The notes: generated from the sequence alone by a model not told the origin. Positions 22,901 through 34,555 are shown, counted from the stretch's first letter. The stretch: DNA of 64,000 nucleotides from Brachionus rotundiformis (GCA_016802295.1 JAESIW010000118.1:2124658-2188657); one strand, 5' to 3'. Made by a program: numbers and translations.

Positions 22901-23825
22901 ACTAAATATAAATCTTTTATTTAAACAAAATATTTATGTTTTTTTTTAAACGTTTTGACTGAAAAAATAGTTCTATTAATTATTTAACTAATTGCTTTTC
23001 TTGAATAATTAGAATGACCCTTCGAGAATTTCGGGCAAATATTGTGAATGCGATAATGAGTCATGTGATCGATATCTGAGTGTTGTGTGCGCTGGTAATG
23101 GTCGATGTGAATGTGGTATATGTAAATGCTTCGATGGTTGGACCAAGTCGGATTGTTCATGTAGTACAAACAACAGTACCTGTATTTCGTCCAATGGTTT
23201 GGTGTGCAATGGAAAAGGCCAGTGCGTGTGCGGCAAGTGTGTGTGTGACGAAGATTCTGGATATTTTGGTCGCACGTGTGAAGATTGTCCAGTAAGTCTT
23301 TGTAGACAAAATTTAATCAGTTAATTAATCAAATAATTTTAAAATTTAAAGACATGTCCTCTTCCATGTGAAAATAACCGTGATTGTGTTCAGTGTAAAG
23401 TGTTTGGCACTGGCAACAAAGCAAACTGTGACGAATGCGACCTGGAACTGGAACAAGTTGACCGCATAGATCAAGACCCGAGCTACAAACAGTGCCAATT
23501 CAACGACTTGAGCGACAATTGTACATTCTTTTTCTCTTATGAAATTTTAAATGATAAAAAAATTCGATTTACCACCGAAAAAGACTGTCCAAGTTCGTTC
23601 CCAACATGGGCCATAATTCTGATCATTGTATCTAGTGTTCTTTTCATTGGCCTTGGATTGCTGCTAATATGGAAAATATTGGACACTATGCAGCAAAAAA
23701 GAGAGTGTGCCAGATTTAATGAAGAGAAGAAAAAGGCTGCATGGGAAACATCAGAAAACCCTCTGTATAAATCTGCTACAAGCAAATTTGTCAATCCATC
23801 GTACAAAGACACTAAGCTTAATTAA
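19943..23825 (+). CDS. ITGB: Integrin beta subunit
   Basis: Exons 19943..21465, 21565..21643, 23013..23291 and 23352..23825 join in frame and give 784 residues. Order: a signal peptide (residues 1-18), a PSI domain rich in Cys (20-62), a hybrid domain, and a beta-I domain with the MIDAS motif DLSNSM (D130, S132, S134). Cys-rich EGF modules with repeated CxCxxCxC follow, then a stalk, one membrane helix (WAIILIIVSSVLFIGLGLLLIW) and a short tail carrying NPLY and NPSY, the talin and kindlin binding motifs. It pairs with an alpha subunit as a cell-matrix receptor (family knowledge). Most of the ectodomain is one 1.5-kb exon, followed by a 1369-bp intron. An AG site at 19934 sits 9 nt before the start codon. 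A polyadenylation signal (AATAAA) lies near 23949. Confidence 0.95.
21644..23012 (+). other. long integrin intron, AT-rich
   Basis: 1369-bp intron (GTATGT...AATTAG). Two diverged copies of a motif containing AAAGTCT...AGTAGATTTGGTTAGA lie near 21815-21845 and 22175-22203. No coding capacity seen. Confidence 0.6.
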
Positions 23826-24734
23826 TAAGTTTTAATTTTATCATTTAAAATCGACATGTTAATTAAAATAGTAAATTTTTTCTAGGCTTGTTTTTTATAT
23901 GTTGTTGTTTTCAAACAAAACGGTGTGCTATTTAAATATTTTTTTTAATAAATAAAGTTTTAAAAAAATTAATATTTTATTGAATTTAATTAAATTTAGT
24001 TCTATTTATCAAATTTTATATTTTTGACAAGATTTATGAAAAACTTGTCTATCTTTTCGCTAATACCTAAACATACATTTTCTCCATATTTTCAAAACTT
24101 GATTTTTTTAATCAAAATTTATATTTATTAAAAAAATTATGATTGATTTGATTTTTAATAAATTTTATATATATTAATCACGATCTAAAATTTGTTCGAT
24201 TCAATTTCTATTAGACGAAATTAAAAAAAATGGTGTTCATTTTTCCAAACTAATACCAAATCTAAAAATAAACATCTGAGAAAAATTTTTAGTTAAAAAT
24301 AATTTTCAGTTTTAAATTTTAATCAATTCATTTGAATATAATTGAATTCGTTTAAAATTTATTTAAATTTTATTTTCTTACTTAAAAAAAGTAAACAACA
24401 GCTTGCTTTTTCGAAGCATTTAAATTTGGTAGTTTAAGTTTTAAGCGGAAAAATCGCTTAGTAAAAAATTGAATAGGACGCAATTTTTTTTATATAATTA
24501 AATTAAAAGAAACTCTAAAAAATTAAAACTAATAAAATTAATAAAAAGTTTATCATTTAAGAAAAAACAAACTTTGCTTTAACATTAAGAAATTGGGAAA
24601 CCATTTAAATTTAAGCTTTAAGCTGTCTAGTTTTGTTTAAAATGAATTTTAAATTTATTTAAATTCTAAATCTGTCAATTTTTTTCTTTTAAAAATTATT
24701 TTGATTAATTTAAGCAAAAGAAAAATTTTAAATA
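23826..24734. other. intergenic, AT-rich
   Basis: Holds the integrin 3' end with AATAAATAAAG near 23949, then AT-rich sequence without recognisable features. An ATTTAAG acceptor-like site ends at 24714, upstream of the next ATG. Confidence 0.6.
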
Positions 24735-25517
24735 ATGCTAACGTCAGATAACATCCAAAATGCCTTGTTGTTCAAGAGACGTATGGAGCTCAGCCGTTTT
24801 GAAGCCAAACTAAACAGGATAACAAAACAAGAAAAAAAGATACTTATGTCAAATGACCATCATAAAAATGAATTTCTGCAACAAAGCAAAGCAAAGCGGA
24901 AAGAATGGTGGAAAGCGGACAAGAATTTCCGGGAAATGATTCAAAAAACAGCAGATAGTCGACTTGGTAATCAACCACTTTTAACTTTGAGCTCATGTGA
25001 AGCTAAAATAAAACAGACTCAACCAAGACCAGAGATAACAAATTTTATGATAAATAAATCAATTGAAATGTGTGCCAAAACCAATTCAGACACATTGCAA
25101 AAACCAGACCGTATTCCGAGCCAAAAAGTAACTTTTGTCCGCATCAGCTCCGGAGGATCAAGTGCCAATTTGATCAAAAGTTTTGTTGAACCATCTTCAA
25201 TTTTGCAACGAGAACAAAAAACTGACCTTTTTCTTCCAGTGTTAGCGCTGCATTCCAGAGAAAATTCTGCAATTAATTCAAAAAGAAGATCCCAAATGGT
25301 TCAACTTACCAAAGAAAAACCAAGAGATGAATACAATTACACCTTTAGACGATTTTTGAACAATAGTCCTTTTATGATTGAAAATAAAGAATTGATTAAT
25401 AGAGTCGAGCGACAAAATTCGTTTGTTAACGAGCAGGTAAAAATGCACAAAATGGTAGCTGCCAAGAGAGACATTAGATTCGAAAATTTACTAAATTGCT
25501 TGAATGCAATTAGCTAG
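24735..25517 (+). CDS. uncharacterised intronless protein, 260 residues
   Basis: Open frame of 260 residues with codon use like neighbouring exons (many AAC, AAA and CCA codons in a coding-like pattern). It is hydrophilic and basic, without signal peptide or membrane segment. The first 75 residues are Lys/Arg/Glu-rich and probably helical (RRMELSRFEAKLNRITKQEKK), as is the C-terminal end (ENKELINRVERQNSFVNEQVK). The middle is Ser/Pro/Gln-rich and likely disordered. I do not recognise the family. A stop codon follows at 25515 and AATAAAATAAA lies soon after, which supports a real terminal exon. Confidence 0.5.
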   Translation: MLTSDNIQNALLFKRRMELSRFEAKLNRITKQEKKILMSNDHHKNEFLQQSKAKRKEWWKADKNFREMIQKTADSRLGNQPLLTLSSCEAKIKQTQPRPEITNFMINKSIEMCAKTNSDTLQKPDRIPSQKVTFVRISSGGSSANLIKSFVEPSSILQREQKTDLFLPVLALHSRENSAINSKRRSQMVQLTKEKPRDEYNYTFRRFLNNSPFMIENKELINRVERQNSFVNEQVKMHKMVAAKRDIRFENLLNCLNAIS

Positions 25518-26002
25518 AGTGGTTATTTAGCAATTAAGTAATAAAATAAAAAAAAAACATTAATTGATTTAATTTTATATAAACATAAATTAATAATCAA
25601 ATATTTTTGTTCTTTTTTGATAAAGTTGAATTTTTGAAATGCTAATTAATAAAAAAATAATTTTAAAAATATTTATTGATGTTAATATAATTTACCAATT
25701 AGTTTAATTGAATATTTGTACACGATATTTTTCGTAGTAAAAATTTCGCAGAATTATTAAAAACTTCAAATAAAAAATAAAGAAATAATGAGTCTAGTCT
25801 GTTGTGCTCATGGTCGGATAGGTTATCGAAAAAATTGGTTATCTTAAATTAATATAAATATAAATACAATAAATTTATGTTTTGGTTAGCATATTAAATT
25901 TTATTCTATTTTACTTGAGTCTTATATTAATGAATTAATATAAGTCAAATTACACAATAAATATTTTGATATTTTTAATAACTAAATCTTTTTTTACTAT
26001 GA
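25518..26002. other. intergenic, AT-rich
   Basis: Nothing recognised beyond a likely polyadenylation signal near 25540 for the gene on the left. Confidence 0.6.
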
Positions 26003-26440
26003 CTACGAACCCCGATCACCTTCCATATAAGTACCACATATAGGACATGGCTTCGGATTCTTTTCAAAGTCTTTTTTACCAGTTTTTTCAGTCTCAGTTG
26101 AATTTTTGGGCAGTTCCAAAGCTCGAATCTCACATTTTTACTTTACAAGATAATTTTTTCATTTGAACAATTAGTTGACAAATTTTATCCTGATTATTAA
26201 AAATATTTTTTTTAACAACACTTTCTTCCTCATTTACAATCTCATCAGCATCGCAAACACTATCAGATAAACCATTATTTTAATTCAGAGTTCTCTTAAT
26301 TCATTTTCACTTGGAACATCAACGCAGTTTAGCTCAGCAATATCACTTTCTTCTTAATTGGTTTCAGATTCAGATTGCGAATTTATTGAGACAACAGGCC
26401 TTTCTAATTTCTTATTATAAAGTATTTTATCTTGCAATTT
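26003..26440 (-). pseudogene. relic of an unidentified minus-strand coding sequence
   Basis: Read on the minus strand, the segment gives protein-like stretches broken by one in-frame stop and two frameshifts. First comes a frame with KKLQDKILYNKKLERP and SDIAELNCVDVPSENE, then a shifted frame with LSDSVCDADEIVNEEES and DKICQLIVQMKKL, then a last frame with CPICGTYMEGDRGS before a stop. The CPxC pair hints at a zinc-binding end. Introns cannot explain the shifts, since the intervals are only a few bases. It could be a dead host gene or transposon-derived ORF. Confidence 0.4.
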
Positions 26441-26902
26441 CTTAAATAAAATAAATTAAAATTATTTAACTTTTAAATTTTGTTTGGCATCTTTTTTTTT
26501 TTAAATTAAAAAAAAATTTAAAGTTTATTTATTTTTTATTTAAAATATAGATTAAAAAAAATGACGAGTCTGTTTGACAAAACCGGTTTCAAAATAGAAC
26601 AAGTTTGCCATCACTAATAATAAGTAAAAATAATAATAAAAAAAATATTAATTCTTTCCATTTAATAAATAAAGAAAAACATATTTAGAAACAAAAAACT
26701 TAAAAAGATCTACATCAAATTTTGGCAGTAAAAACGTGTTTTTTTTCATGACATGATTACAAGTTTTACAAATATTTTCAATAGATAAAGCTGTATCATT
26801 TGACATTTGTTTTGTTAGATGATTTTAGAGCTGAATCTAATTCTGTAATCGAGTCTTTGACTATGATTTAGAATCAATTTGTGGTAATTAACTTTTTTTC
26901 AC
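26441..26902. other. intergenic, AT-rich
   Basis: No gene seen. It lies downstream of the minus-strand GPCR and may hold its 3'UTR. Confidence 0.5.
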
Positions 26903-28024
26903 TTAATTGCAGCAAGGAAAACAAATGAGTATGTGGGGGGGGGGGGGCTCTTTAAATTGTATCAACAGTCTTCTTTTTTTTGGCTTTCTAATTAAAAAAT
27001 GATAAATTGACTCAAAAAAAGAAACTACATGATATCTAAACATTTTGTCATAAATACAATATAGAATGAAATTAGAACTATGGTTTGTGTATTGTAATAT
27101 TTCAACTAAACATTTAAACAAATCAACATAAACAAATAAATTCACATTTGATAAATCTTCATATTCCTTTTTCAGTGAAAAAATATCTTTAAAAGTGATG
27201 AAATAAAGTATTTGCAAAACTACGATTGGTAATGAAAAAATTAAAAAGGAAAAATTCATCGATAATAAGATTATTGAGATTTTTCGACTGTTGGAACAAA
27301 TTTGCTTTGAAATTTTGTAGTCCATTGGTGCCGGACAATGAGATGTCTCATGAAATCTTGATTTATAAGCCTTTATTTCAAATTTGTTGGCATTTCTCAA
27401 TTGCTTTATAATGATTCCATTTAGAACGCTTAATACCACAAATGGTAATATAGAATATACCAAAGCGTCTGTGTATATCCAAATCTTTTCATAAAATGTA
27501 TTCCATTTGACATCAACACAACTGTTTTCAATCATGATTACATTTCCCACCAGTCTTTGAAGAGGTGCAAGTTTAAACGATACCAAAAAATGACTATTTA
27601 GAATAATTGATAATAATAGAGTTAAAAGAAATAAAATAAAGCATCTTTGTCTTGCTGATTTATTTAATCTTGAGTAATTAAAGACCAAAAGTAAACGTTC
27701 AATGGTCATTGTAATTAAAATAAATACTGAATTGTATGAAAATGTATAGAATAAAAATGGAACTATTTTACACACATAGGTCGATGACAAAATTATTGAC
27801 AAATTGGAATTTAAAGTATGTGTCCATAGACTAAAACCGCCAGAAATCAGTACACAACAATTTATTAGACTTAAATAGATCACATATTGGTTGGTAATGG
27901 ACAAGCGACGAAGTTTATGCATCGAACAAAAGCAAAATGTATTAAGAAAAATTCCAATTAGAATTACCAAAGGAAGTATAAATGTTCGAATTAATTTAAT
28001 CATAAAAATCAAATGTTTAAGCAT
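26903..28024 (-). CDS. rhodopsin-type (class A) G protein-coupled receptor, orphan
   Basis: Single exon, 373 residues, with seven hydrophobic segments. Family marks: the TM3 cysteine (YVCKIVPF) and an ECL2 cysteine (NSCVDVKW) for the conserved disulfide; TIERLLLV at the end of TM3 in place of DRY; and a TM7 NHSSNFILYCIYDKMF, a variant of NPxxY plus helix 8. The pattern resembles protostome peptide receptors and lineage-specific orphan receptors, but no ligand can be named. The extracellular N-terminus is very short. The C-tail contains four prolines encoded by a 13-G run on the plus strand (26935-26947), where length errors or variants would change the last residues. No intron is seen. Confidence 0.72.
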   Translation of the reverse strand: MLKHLIFMIKLIRTFILPLVILIGIFLNTFCFCSMHKLRRLSITNQYVIYLSLINCCVLISGGFSLWTHTLNSNLSIILSSTYVCKIVPFLFYTFSYNSVFILITMTIERLLLVFNYSRLNKSARQRCFILFLLTLLLSIILNSHFLVSFKLAPLQRLVGNVIMIENSCVDVKWNTFYEKIWIYTDALVYSILPFVVLSVLNGIIIKQLRNANKFEIKAYKSRFHETSHCPAPMDYKISKQICSNSRKISIILLSMNFSFLIFSLPIVVLQILYFITFKDIFSLKKEYEDLSNVNLFVYVDLFKCLVEILQYTNHSSNFILYCIYDKMFRYHVVSFFESIYHFLIRKPKKRRLLIQFKEPPPPHILICFPCCN

Positions 28025-29205
28025 CTTTTCGTCCGAAATTTAAAATATATTTTTATCATTTCATTTGTTTATTTATTAGAGTAAAAAAAACGTGACATAA
28101 ATTATATTGTCAATTATGCCATAAAAACATAATCCGGTAAAATATCCTAATCTTTATCTACTGATATAACAAATTTTTATACTCATGCTTAAAAAAGCCC
28201 TAAATTTTCTTAAACTAAAATGATAATTTCAATTTTAATTAATTAGACTTTAAATTAGATAATTAAAAAAAAATTTTGATTGGTATATTTTTATTCAGGA
28301 TGATTATCCTAGTTAAATTTTTAGTTGGAAAAATACTTAATTTTCAAATTTAGTGAATTAAAAAAAAGGAAAAATAATTTTAATTGAAGAGATATAATTA
28401 TTTTTTTTATGACATCTGATTTACTTAATCAAGAGTCTCTTTTTTTTAATTTCGATTTCAAGGTTAATCAACAAGCAAGTGTCCTTTGTAATAAAGACCA
28501 ATAATTAAGACTCCATTTATTCAAATAATATAAAATAAATTTTACAAATTAAAAGTGAATAAAATTTTTTATTAAATTATTCGAAAAAGTAAAACATCGA
28601 AATATATATATTAATTTTTTTGAATTTTTTTTGCAAAATCTGAGAAAATCAAATTGATATTATTGAAAATTGAATGCTTGAATATTATGAATTTCAACAT
28701 TGATCTTTTAATGGTACAGCAATTTAAATTTATAAAAACATTCACTGATTTTGATATTGGTTCTATCAGATTCTCACTATACCTTAGATTTTATTTCAAA
28801 TTTCTCGAGTCATTCTTCTTTAATTTCTGCCTTTGATTTTCAGGGGAATTAATTAAAGTAAAGTGTTTTATAAGCAATAGAAAATACTCTATTAAGAATT
28901 CTATGTTGAAAAGCATATTTTCCATATTTTTCTAAGAAGTTGTTAATATCATTAAAATTATTTACTTCAAATTTGAACTTAAACAGTTTATTCGGAATGC
29001 AAGGCTAAAAAAAAAAAATTATCAAAAATGCCAAAGCTCAAGTTTAGAAGCAGCAAATCATGTTCCGTGAATTGTATCACTTGGTATATCCTTTGTACCA
29101 CCAATATTATGATTCTGCAAAACTCTGCAATAAAGGAAACAACAGTCTTTATCACAAGGGCACTTGCCTATTAATTAACCTTGAAATTGAAATTGATACC
29201 TACTG

Positions 29206-30810
29206 CGGATACTCATCCCAGTAATTTTTGTGTTGTTTGACGAAATAAGCCAGCATTGTTTTCAAAGTACGGTAAAATCGTTCATTCACACCGTTGTATT
29301 CGGGTTGGTAGGATGAAGTCTTTATTTCATGTATATCGAGTATCTCGTGTACTTTTTGAAATAGTTCCGATTGTAATTTCTTTGCACTGTCAGTTAATAA
29401 ATTGGTAAACTAATGAGATCCTCATTAAAAAGATTATCACACAAAACTAATACGTATAGTTTCCTTCTTTGAAACAAGCAATAGGCCAATTATGTCAATA
29501 GTTACTAGCTGAAAAGGTCTGGCAGGCAATTGTGGATGGAGTATAGCCTCATGAAGGTACTGTGGGTCCTTTATTTTTTGGCATGTGAAGTTTTTTACAA
29601 AAGTAACTGTTTTATTATTCAAACCTGCTCTATAATATCTTGATTGAATTTTTTCCAGAGTTTTTCTGATTCCATGGTGGAAAACTGAATTATGGATAAA
29701 ATTTAATGTTCTATTAACCATGTGTTCAGGCAAAATTTTTAGTTTGAGTGTTGATAGATCTTGTTGTGGCTTGTATCATAAAAAAGTCGATATGTAGCAT
29801 ACGCAAATCCTCATAGTATTCATTCAGAACTCTTTTCATGTGTGAATCAAACTCTTTTTTTGTTTTCTGGTTTTGCTTAACCAAAATTTTCAATTAACTA
29901 TTTTGCCCATAAAATACATGGCTTTTAATCTTGTTCTTCTAGTGTTACTATTTTGGTGAATTGCTCCTGTTCGGTGACTTCGTTTTTATTTGGTCAGAGA
30001 TGAAATTTATAAATCGGCCATTCTCTTCTTTTCTATCTTCGAGTTTACTTTGATTCTTCTGGGATGTACCATCTTGAGAGTGGGTTCGCATTTGAATAAG
30101 CCTTCCCACTACGATACACTATTCAAAATGAATAGTTGTTTATTCCAATTGACCATCTTGCCAATCTTGATGCTTTACACGATAGTAACCATGAAAGTGG
30201 CTGGTGGTCGGATACAGCATCAAATTTCTGGCCGAAAAGGTTTAATTGGAAGTGCTCCATTGCAAGAGCAGTCGGCAAAAGTTCTTTTTCTGTGGTTGAG
30301 TAGTTCCGTTGGGCATTGTTTAGTGGTTAACTGAAATACGCAACCGGTCGCAGGGCTACTTTGTCTTCTGTAAGACGGCTAACCGTATATATTGGCACAT
30401 TTAACACTGGCAATGGATATTGCGTTTTGGATCTGTTGAACCAACTAATTGGTGAATTAATAAGTGTCCATGTGGTTGTTAAATCGCTTGGATGTGACAT
30501 CGGACTGGTTAATTTTTGAATTTATTCTGGTCGGAAAATATATTCGATTAAATTGGATATTCTTTGCCTCATCGATATTTCGAATTTTTCATTCATAATG
30601 GATAGTTTGTTTAACTCGTATCGCAACATGTGTCTTATTTAATACTTTAAGATTATAATAATTTTCAACTTTAATTCTTGCGTTTATTCAATCATTTGAT
30701 CCTACTCAAATATAGAATCCTTAGAATCCTTCCGTTGTGCACCAAATGTAAAGTCTTGCTTTAGACTTTAGGGATTTAAGCCAAAAATAAGTAAAACTAT
30801 TTATTTTAGT
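29206..30810 (-). mobile_element. degenerate Ty3/gypsy retrotransposon (element 1), allele A
   Basis: On the minus strand the order is: a primer-binding-site-like TGGTGCACAACGGA (30731-30744) two bases from a presumed LTR edge at 30747; RNase H pieces (NYSTTEKELLPTALAMEHF, SDHQPLSWLLS) at about 29960-30370; an integrase H2C2 zinc finger (29437-29733); and the end of the integrase core (SYQPEYNGVNERFYRTLK) at about 29206-29400. Several stops and frameshifts and a deletion in the core show it is dead. No left-hand LTR is found. Confidence 0.8.
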
Positions 30811-32045
30811 TAAGAGTTTATTGAATCCGAAATTATAGCAAATGTTAGTGGTTTGAATATCAAATTAAACAAGCGCTCCAGCTGCAGAACAAAAAAAACA
30901 GTACAAAAAATATTCTATCATGTCTTAACATGTCATCAAATATAGTCTTTTGTCAGTCTATTAATTGATGGCCATTTTTTATTCACAACTAATGAGATAC
31001 TGCTATAAATCATTGATTCGACATTTTATTTTTAATTGTCTTTTGAATTTTTTAAAGTATGGTAAAGTCTGAAGATTTATTGCAACGCATAAGTTTAAAA
31101 CCCGATAGCAGATTAAGATCCAAAAAATTTGTAAATAAAGATAAATGGAAAATATTTTAGAAAAATTAAACAAGTATAATATAGATAAACATTAATTAAA
31201 TGTTTATTTTTTAATTTATTCTTTGCATTATACTCGGTTGATTGAGCTTAACTTGTTCCAGCCATTCGCAAGACAATTTGTGTAAAAGTTGTATAGTTTG
31301 CAAGGTATTGCACCAAGGACAAAGACATGTGAACACCAAAAAATTTTTCAAGCTAAAAAAATTGATTTAAAAATCAACAAAAATTTTGAAAATTATAAAT
31401 TAAATGTTGGAAAATGGGTTTAAAAGAAAATACTTGACATTCATTTTAATGAATCATTAGAGGTAAAGTAAGAAATTAAATTAAAAAAAGATCAAAGCAA
31501 GAATTAGTATGTTTATCATACTTATCATTTACTATTGAATTGATTTTTAAAAAGAGATAAATATCAATTCAAATCAAAAGCAATCAGAAATTAAATGAAA
31601 AAAAAATATTCTTATTAATTTATTAATTTAAATCCTAAACGCCGAATATTTGATTAATTCTTTTTTGCTTATTTTGTTAAATTTCGTTTAATCAAATTGA
31701 AAATAAATTCAAATTTAAAAAAAATCTTTGTCGATAGTTTTTAAAGTATTCAAATACCTGAGTTAGTTAGGTTTTGTCTATTTTATCAAAATAAACATTA
31801 ATATTATTTTATAAGAGTTTTATTATTTAAATTAATCGCGTTTGTCACAGAAAAAAATTAAACGTATTGGCAAAGTTTACCTTAAAAACTTAAATTTCTA
31901 TTTATTTAAAGATATTAGGCTGGTTTTTTTTTTAATTTCATTAGCTTCAAATTTGTAAAGAATCTTGTTAAGTTTTTATATTTAAAATATAAAAAAATGC
32001 AAATCCTAATTAATTTTTCGCTAAATTGACATGTTCTAAAAATTA

Positions 32046-32402
32046 GGGGCTGTGAAGTTCATTTCAATTCGATCGTTTCAATTCAGAAAAATTTGAATAA
32101 CTTTTTTACTATAAGGAATAATTTAGTTCTGTAAGATGCTTAATGTTAAAGCAACTTTGCTTAATCCGAAAATATATGTCTGCAAAAACTCTGCAAAGTA
32201 AGTGCAAAATTGATTTGAATACTTTTTAATGGCGTGCAAAATGCATAAAATTGCACAGTATTTTGCAGACTTATTTTACTGAATTAAGCAAATTTGCTTA
32301 TAATTGAGCATTTTATAGAACTAAATTATCTCTTTTAGTAAAAAAGTTATTCAAGTTTTTCTGAATTGAAATGATCGAATTGAAACCAACTTCACAACCC
32401 CT
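32046..32402. mobile_element. MITE 1, 357 bp, 9-bp target site duplication
   Basis: Long terminal inverted repeats run inward for over 100 bp from GGGGCTGTGAAGTT at the left and AACTTCACAACCCC at the right. It is flanked by TAAAAATTA at 32037-32045 and 32403-32411. Segment B has the empty site with a single TAAAAATTA at 40061-40069. The 9-bp duplication fits a Mutator-like or related DNA transposon; there is no coding capacity. Confidence 0.93.
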
Positions 32403-33129
32403 AAAAATTAAGATCTGCAAGAATATTATTTTAATAAAAATTTAGTGTTCAATTAATTAGACCAATTAATGCCATTTTAATTAAATATTAGCTTTAAATT
32501 TTTGTTTTTGCTCACTTTTATTTAATTAGTCTCATAGGTTTAGTTGATAAATTAGAAGTGCAATAAAGAACAAATAGAATGTATTTATTTGAAAAAATCG
32601 ATAAAAATTAAAACTATTGTAATTTTTATTTGATAAAATTGCATTTTATTATAAAAAGATAAAATATTTGTTGTTGAATGAATAACTTTTAGAAGAGAAT
32701 GTAATTTTAAAAAATGTAAGAGAAAAATTATTTTTAAATAAAAATGCTCCAAGTGCATCGTGGAAACATTTGAATTAGTTAATAAATCAAAATTAACTTT
32801 AAGATATAAAATTTAAAAATTTAAATATAACAAAATTGTATAAATTCATCAATAAATAATTTTTGCCACAATCAAACCATGAACAAGAACATCAAATAAT
32901 TATTTAATAGTATTATATTAATGTTAAAAAATGACATTTTTCAATTGTGTTCAAATTAAGCGATTATTTTTTTAATGTTATTGTGAATTTAAAAAACAAA
33001 CACAACAAAAATTCTTTTTATTTTGATTAATTAAAATTTACTAAAATAATCAATATCATTCACAATTATACTTGTTATATTTAATTCTCAAATTTATAGA
33101 CTATGATATTTCTGTTTCCAGTAAAATAG

Positions 33130-33490
33130 GGTTTAGTGAAATTCAGTACAAAATGGCAAAACGAACAGAAAAAATGTAAAAAAATGGAATAACTTTTTTT
33201 CTAAAAGTTTAAAATTAATTCTGTGAATGCAGAATGATGCAACATTCATTGTTGCATCAAATATCTATGTCTGCTAATTTTGAAGAGTTCAGCAGAAATT
33301 AAATTTCAATATAATCGAGTGTAGTGCATTTTGCAGAGATTTTGCACATCATTGCAGACTTTTACAGTTGATGCAACTTTGAATGTTGCATCACTCTGCA
33401 TTCACAGAATTAATTTTAAACTTTTAGAAAAAAAATTATTTAATTTTTTTACACTTTGTTCTGTTCTTTTGTACTGAACTTCACAAAACC
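33130..33490. mobile_element. MITE 2, 361 bp, 9-bp target site duplication
   Basis: Inverted repeats start GGTTTAGTGAAATTCAGTAC and end GTACTGAACTTCACAAAACC, with symmetry over most of the length. It is flanked by GTAAAATAG at 33121-33129 and 33491-33499. It is absent from the corresponding place in segment B (about 41351-41385). Its layout (AATAACTTTTTT followed by a TTAATTCTGTGAATGC block) parallels MITE 1, so the two look like one superfamily. Confidence 0.92.
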
Positions 33491-33829
33491 GTAAAATAGG
33501 ATATTTTTAAACATAAAAATAAAATCTTTATTTAAAATTTACATAAAAATTTAAATTTAAAGTGATTATGAATTTAAAAAAAGAACACAATAAAAAGAAA
33601 GAGAAAGGGAGAGAGAGAAGAATTAAAAGTTTTGTTTGGAACAATATAAAGTCAAATAAAGTACCAAACTAGGATTTTATTTTGTGCTAGATCAAACACT
33701 CTGAACGAGAAGACATAAGCTCAGTTTTTGGCTCGAGTCACGTGACACATTCTTAGGGAGCCAATTGGTCGCAGATTTTACAGACTATCATGTAAAGTTT
33801 TATTCATTTTATTTATCTTTTCTTTCACA

Positions 33830-34555
33830 NNNNNNNNNNNNNNNNNNNNNNNNNNNNNNNNNNNNNNNNNNNNNNNNNNNNNNNNNNNNNNNNNNNNNNN
33901 NNNNNNNNNNNNNNNNNNNNNNNNNNNNNNNNNNNNNNNNNNNNNNNNNNNNNNNNNNNNNNNNNNNNNNNNNNNNNNNNNNNNNNNNNNNNNNNNNNNN
34001 NNNNNNNNNNNNNNNNNNNNNNNNNNNNNNNNNNNNNNNNNNNNNNNNNNNNNNNNNNNNNNNNNNNNNNNNNNNNNNNNNNNNNNNNNNNNNNNNNNNN
34101 NNNNNNNNNNNNNNNNNNNNNNNNNNNNNNNNNNNNNNNNNNNNNNNNNNNNNNNNNNNNNNNNNNNNNNNNNNNNNNNNNNNNNNNNNNNNNNNNNNNN
34201 NNNNNNNNNNNNNNNNNNNNNNNNNNNNNNNNNNNNNNNNNNNNNNNNNNNNNNNNNNNNNNNNNNNNNNNNNNNNNNNNNNNNNNNNNNNNNNNNNNNN
34301 NNNNNNNNNNNNNNNNNNNNNNNNNNNNNNNNNNNNNNNNNNNNNNNNNNNNNNNNNNNNNNNNNNNNNNNNNNNNNNNNNNNNNNNNNNNNNNNNNNNN
34401 NNNNNNNNNNNNNNNNNNNNNNNNNNNNNNNNNNNNNNNNNNNNNNNNNNNNNNNNNNNNNNNNNNNNNNNNNNNNNNNNNNNNNNNNNNNNNNNNNNNN
34501 NNNNNNNNNNNNNNNNNNNNNNNNNNNNNNNNNNNNNNNNNNNNNNNNNNNNNNN
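33830..34555. other. assembly gap (726 N)
   Basis: Run of N between haplotype segments A and B. If these are overlapping allelic contigs, no real sequence lies here. Confidence 0.95.

Larger units (their letters stand above)
28261..33829 (+). repeat. overlapping haplotype segment A (left contig end)
   Basis: This block matches 34556-41700 in the same orientation at a few percent divergence. It starts at the base matching the first base of the next contig and runs to the last base of its own contig. It contains a broken gypsy element (integrase and RNase H pieces) and two MITEs that segment B lacks, while it lacks the second gypsy and the LINE of B. Best read as the alternative allele of the same locus. 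Confidence 0.8.

Noticed and set aside
28654..28836. Short plus and minus frames repeated in both haplotype segments
   Set aside because: Conserved only because the segments are allelic; no stop-free extension or protein family seen.
29990..30334. 114-residue plus-strand frame in gypsy element 1
   Set aside because: The opposite strand encodes RNase H motifs; the plus frame is a shadow.
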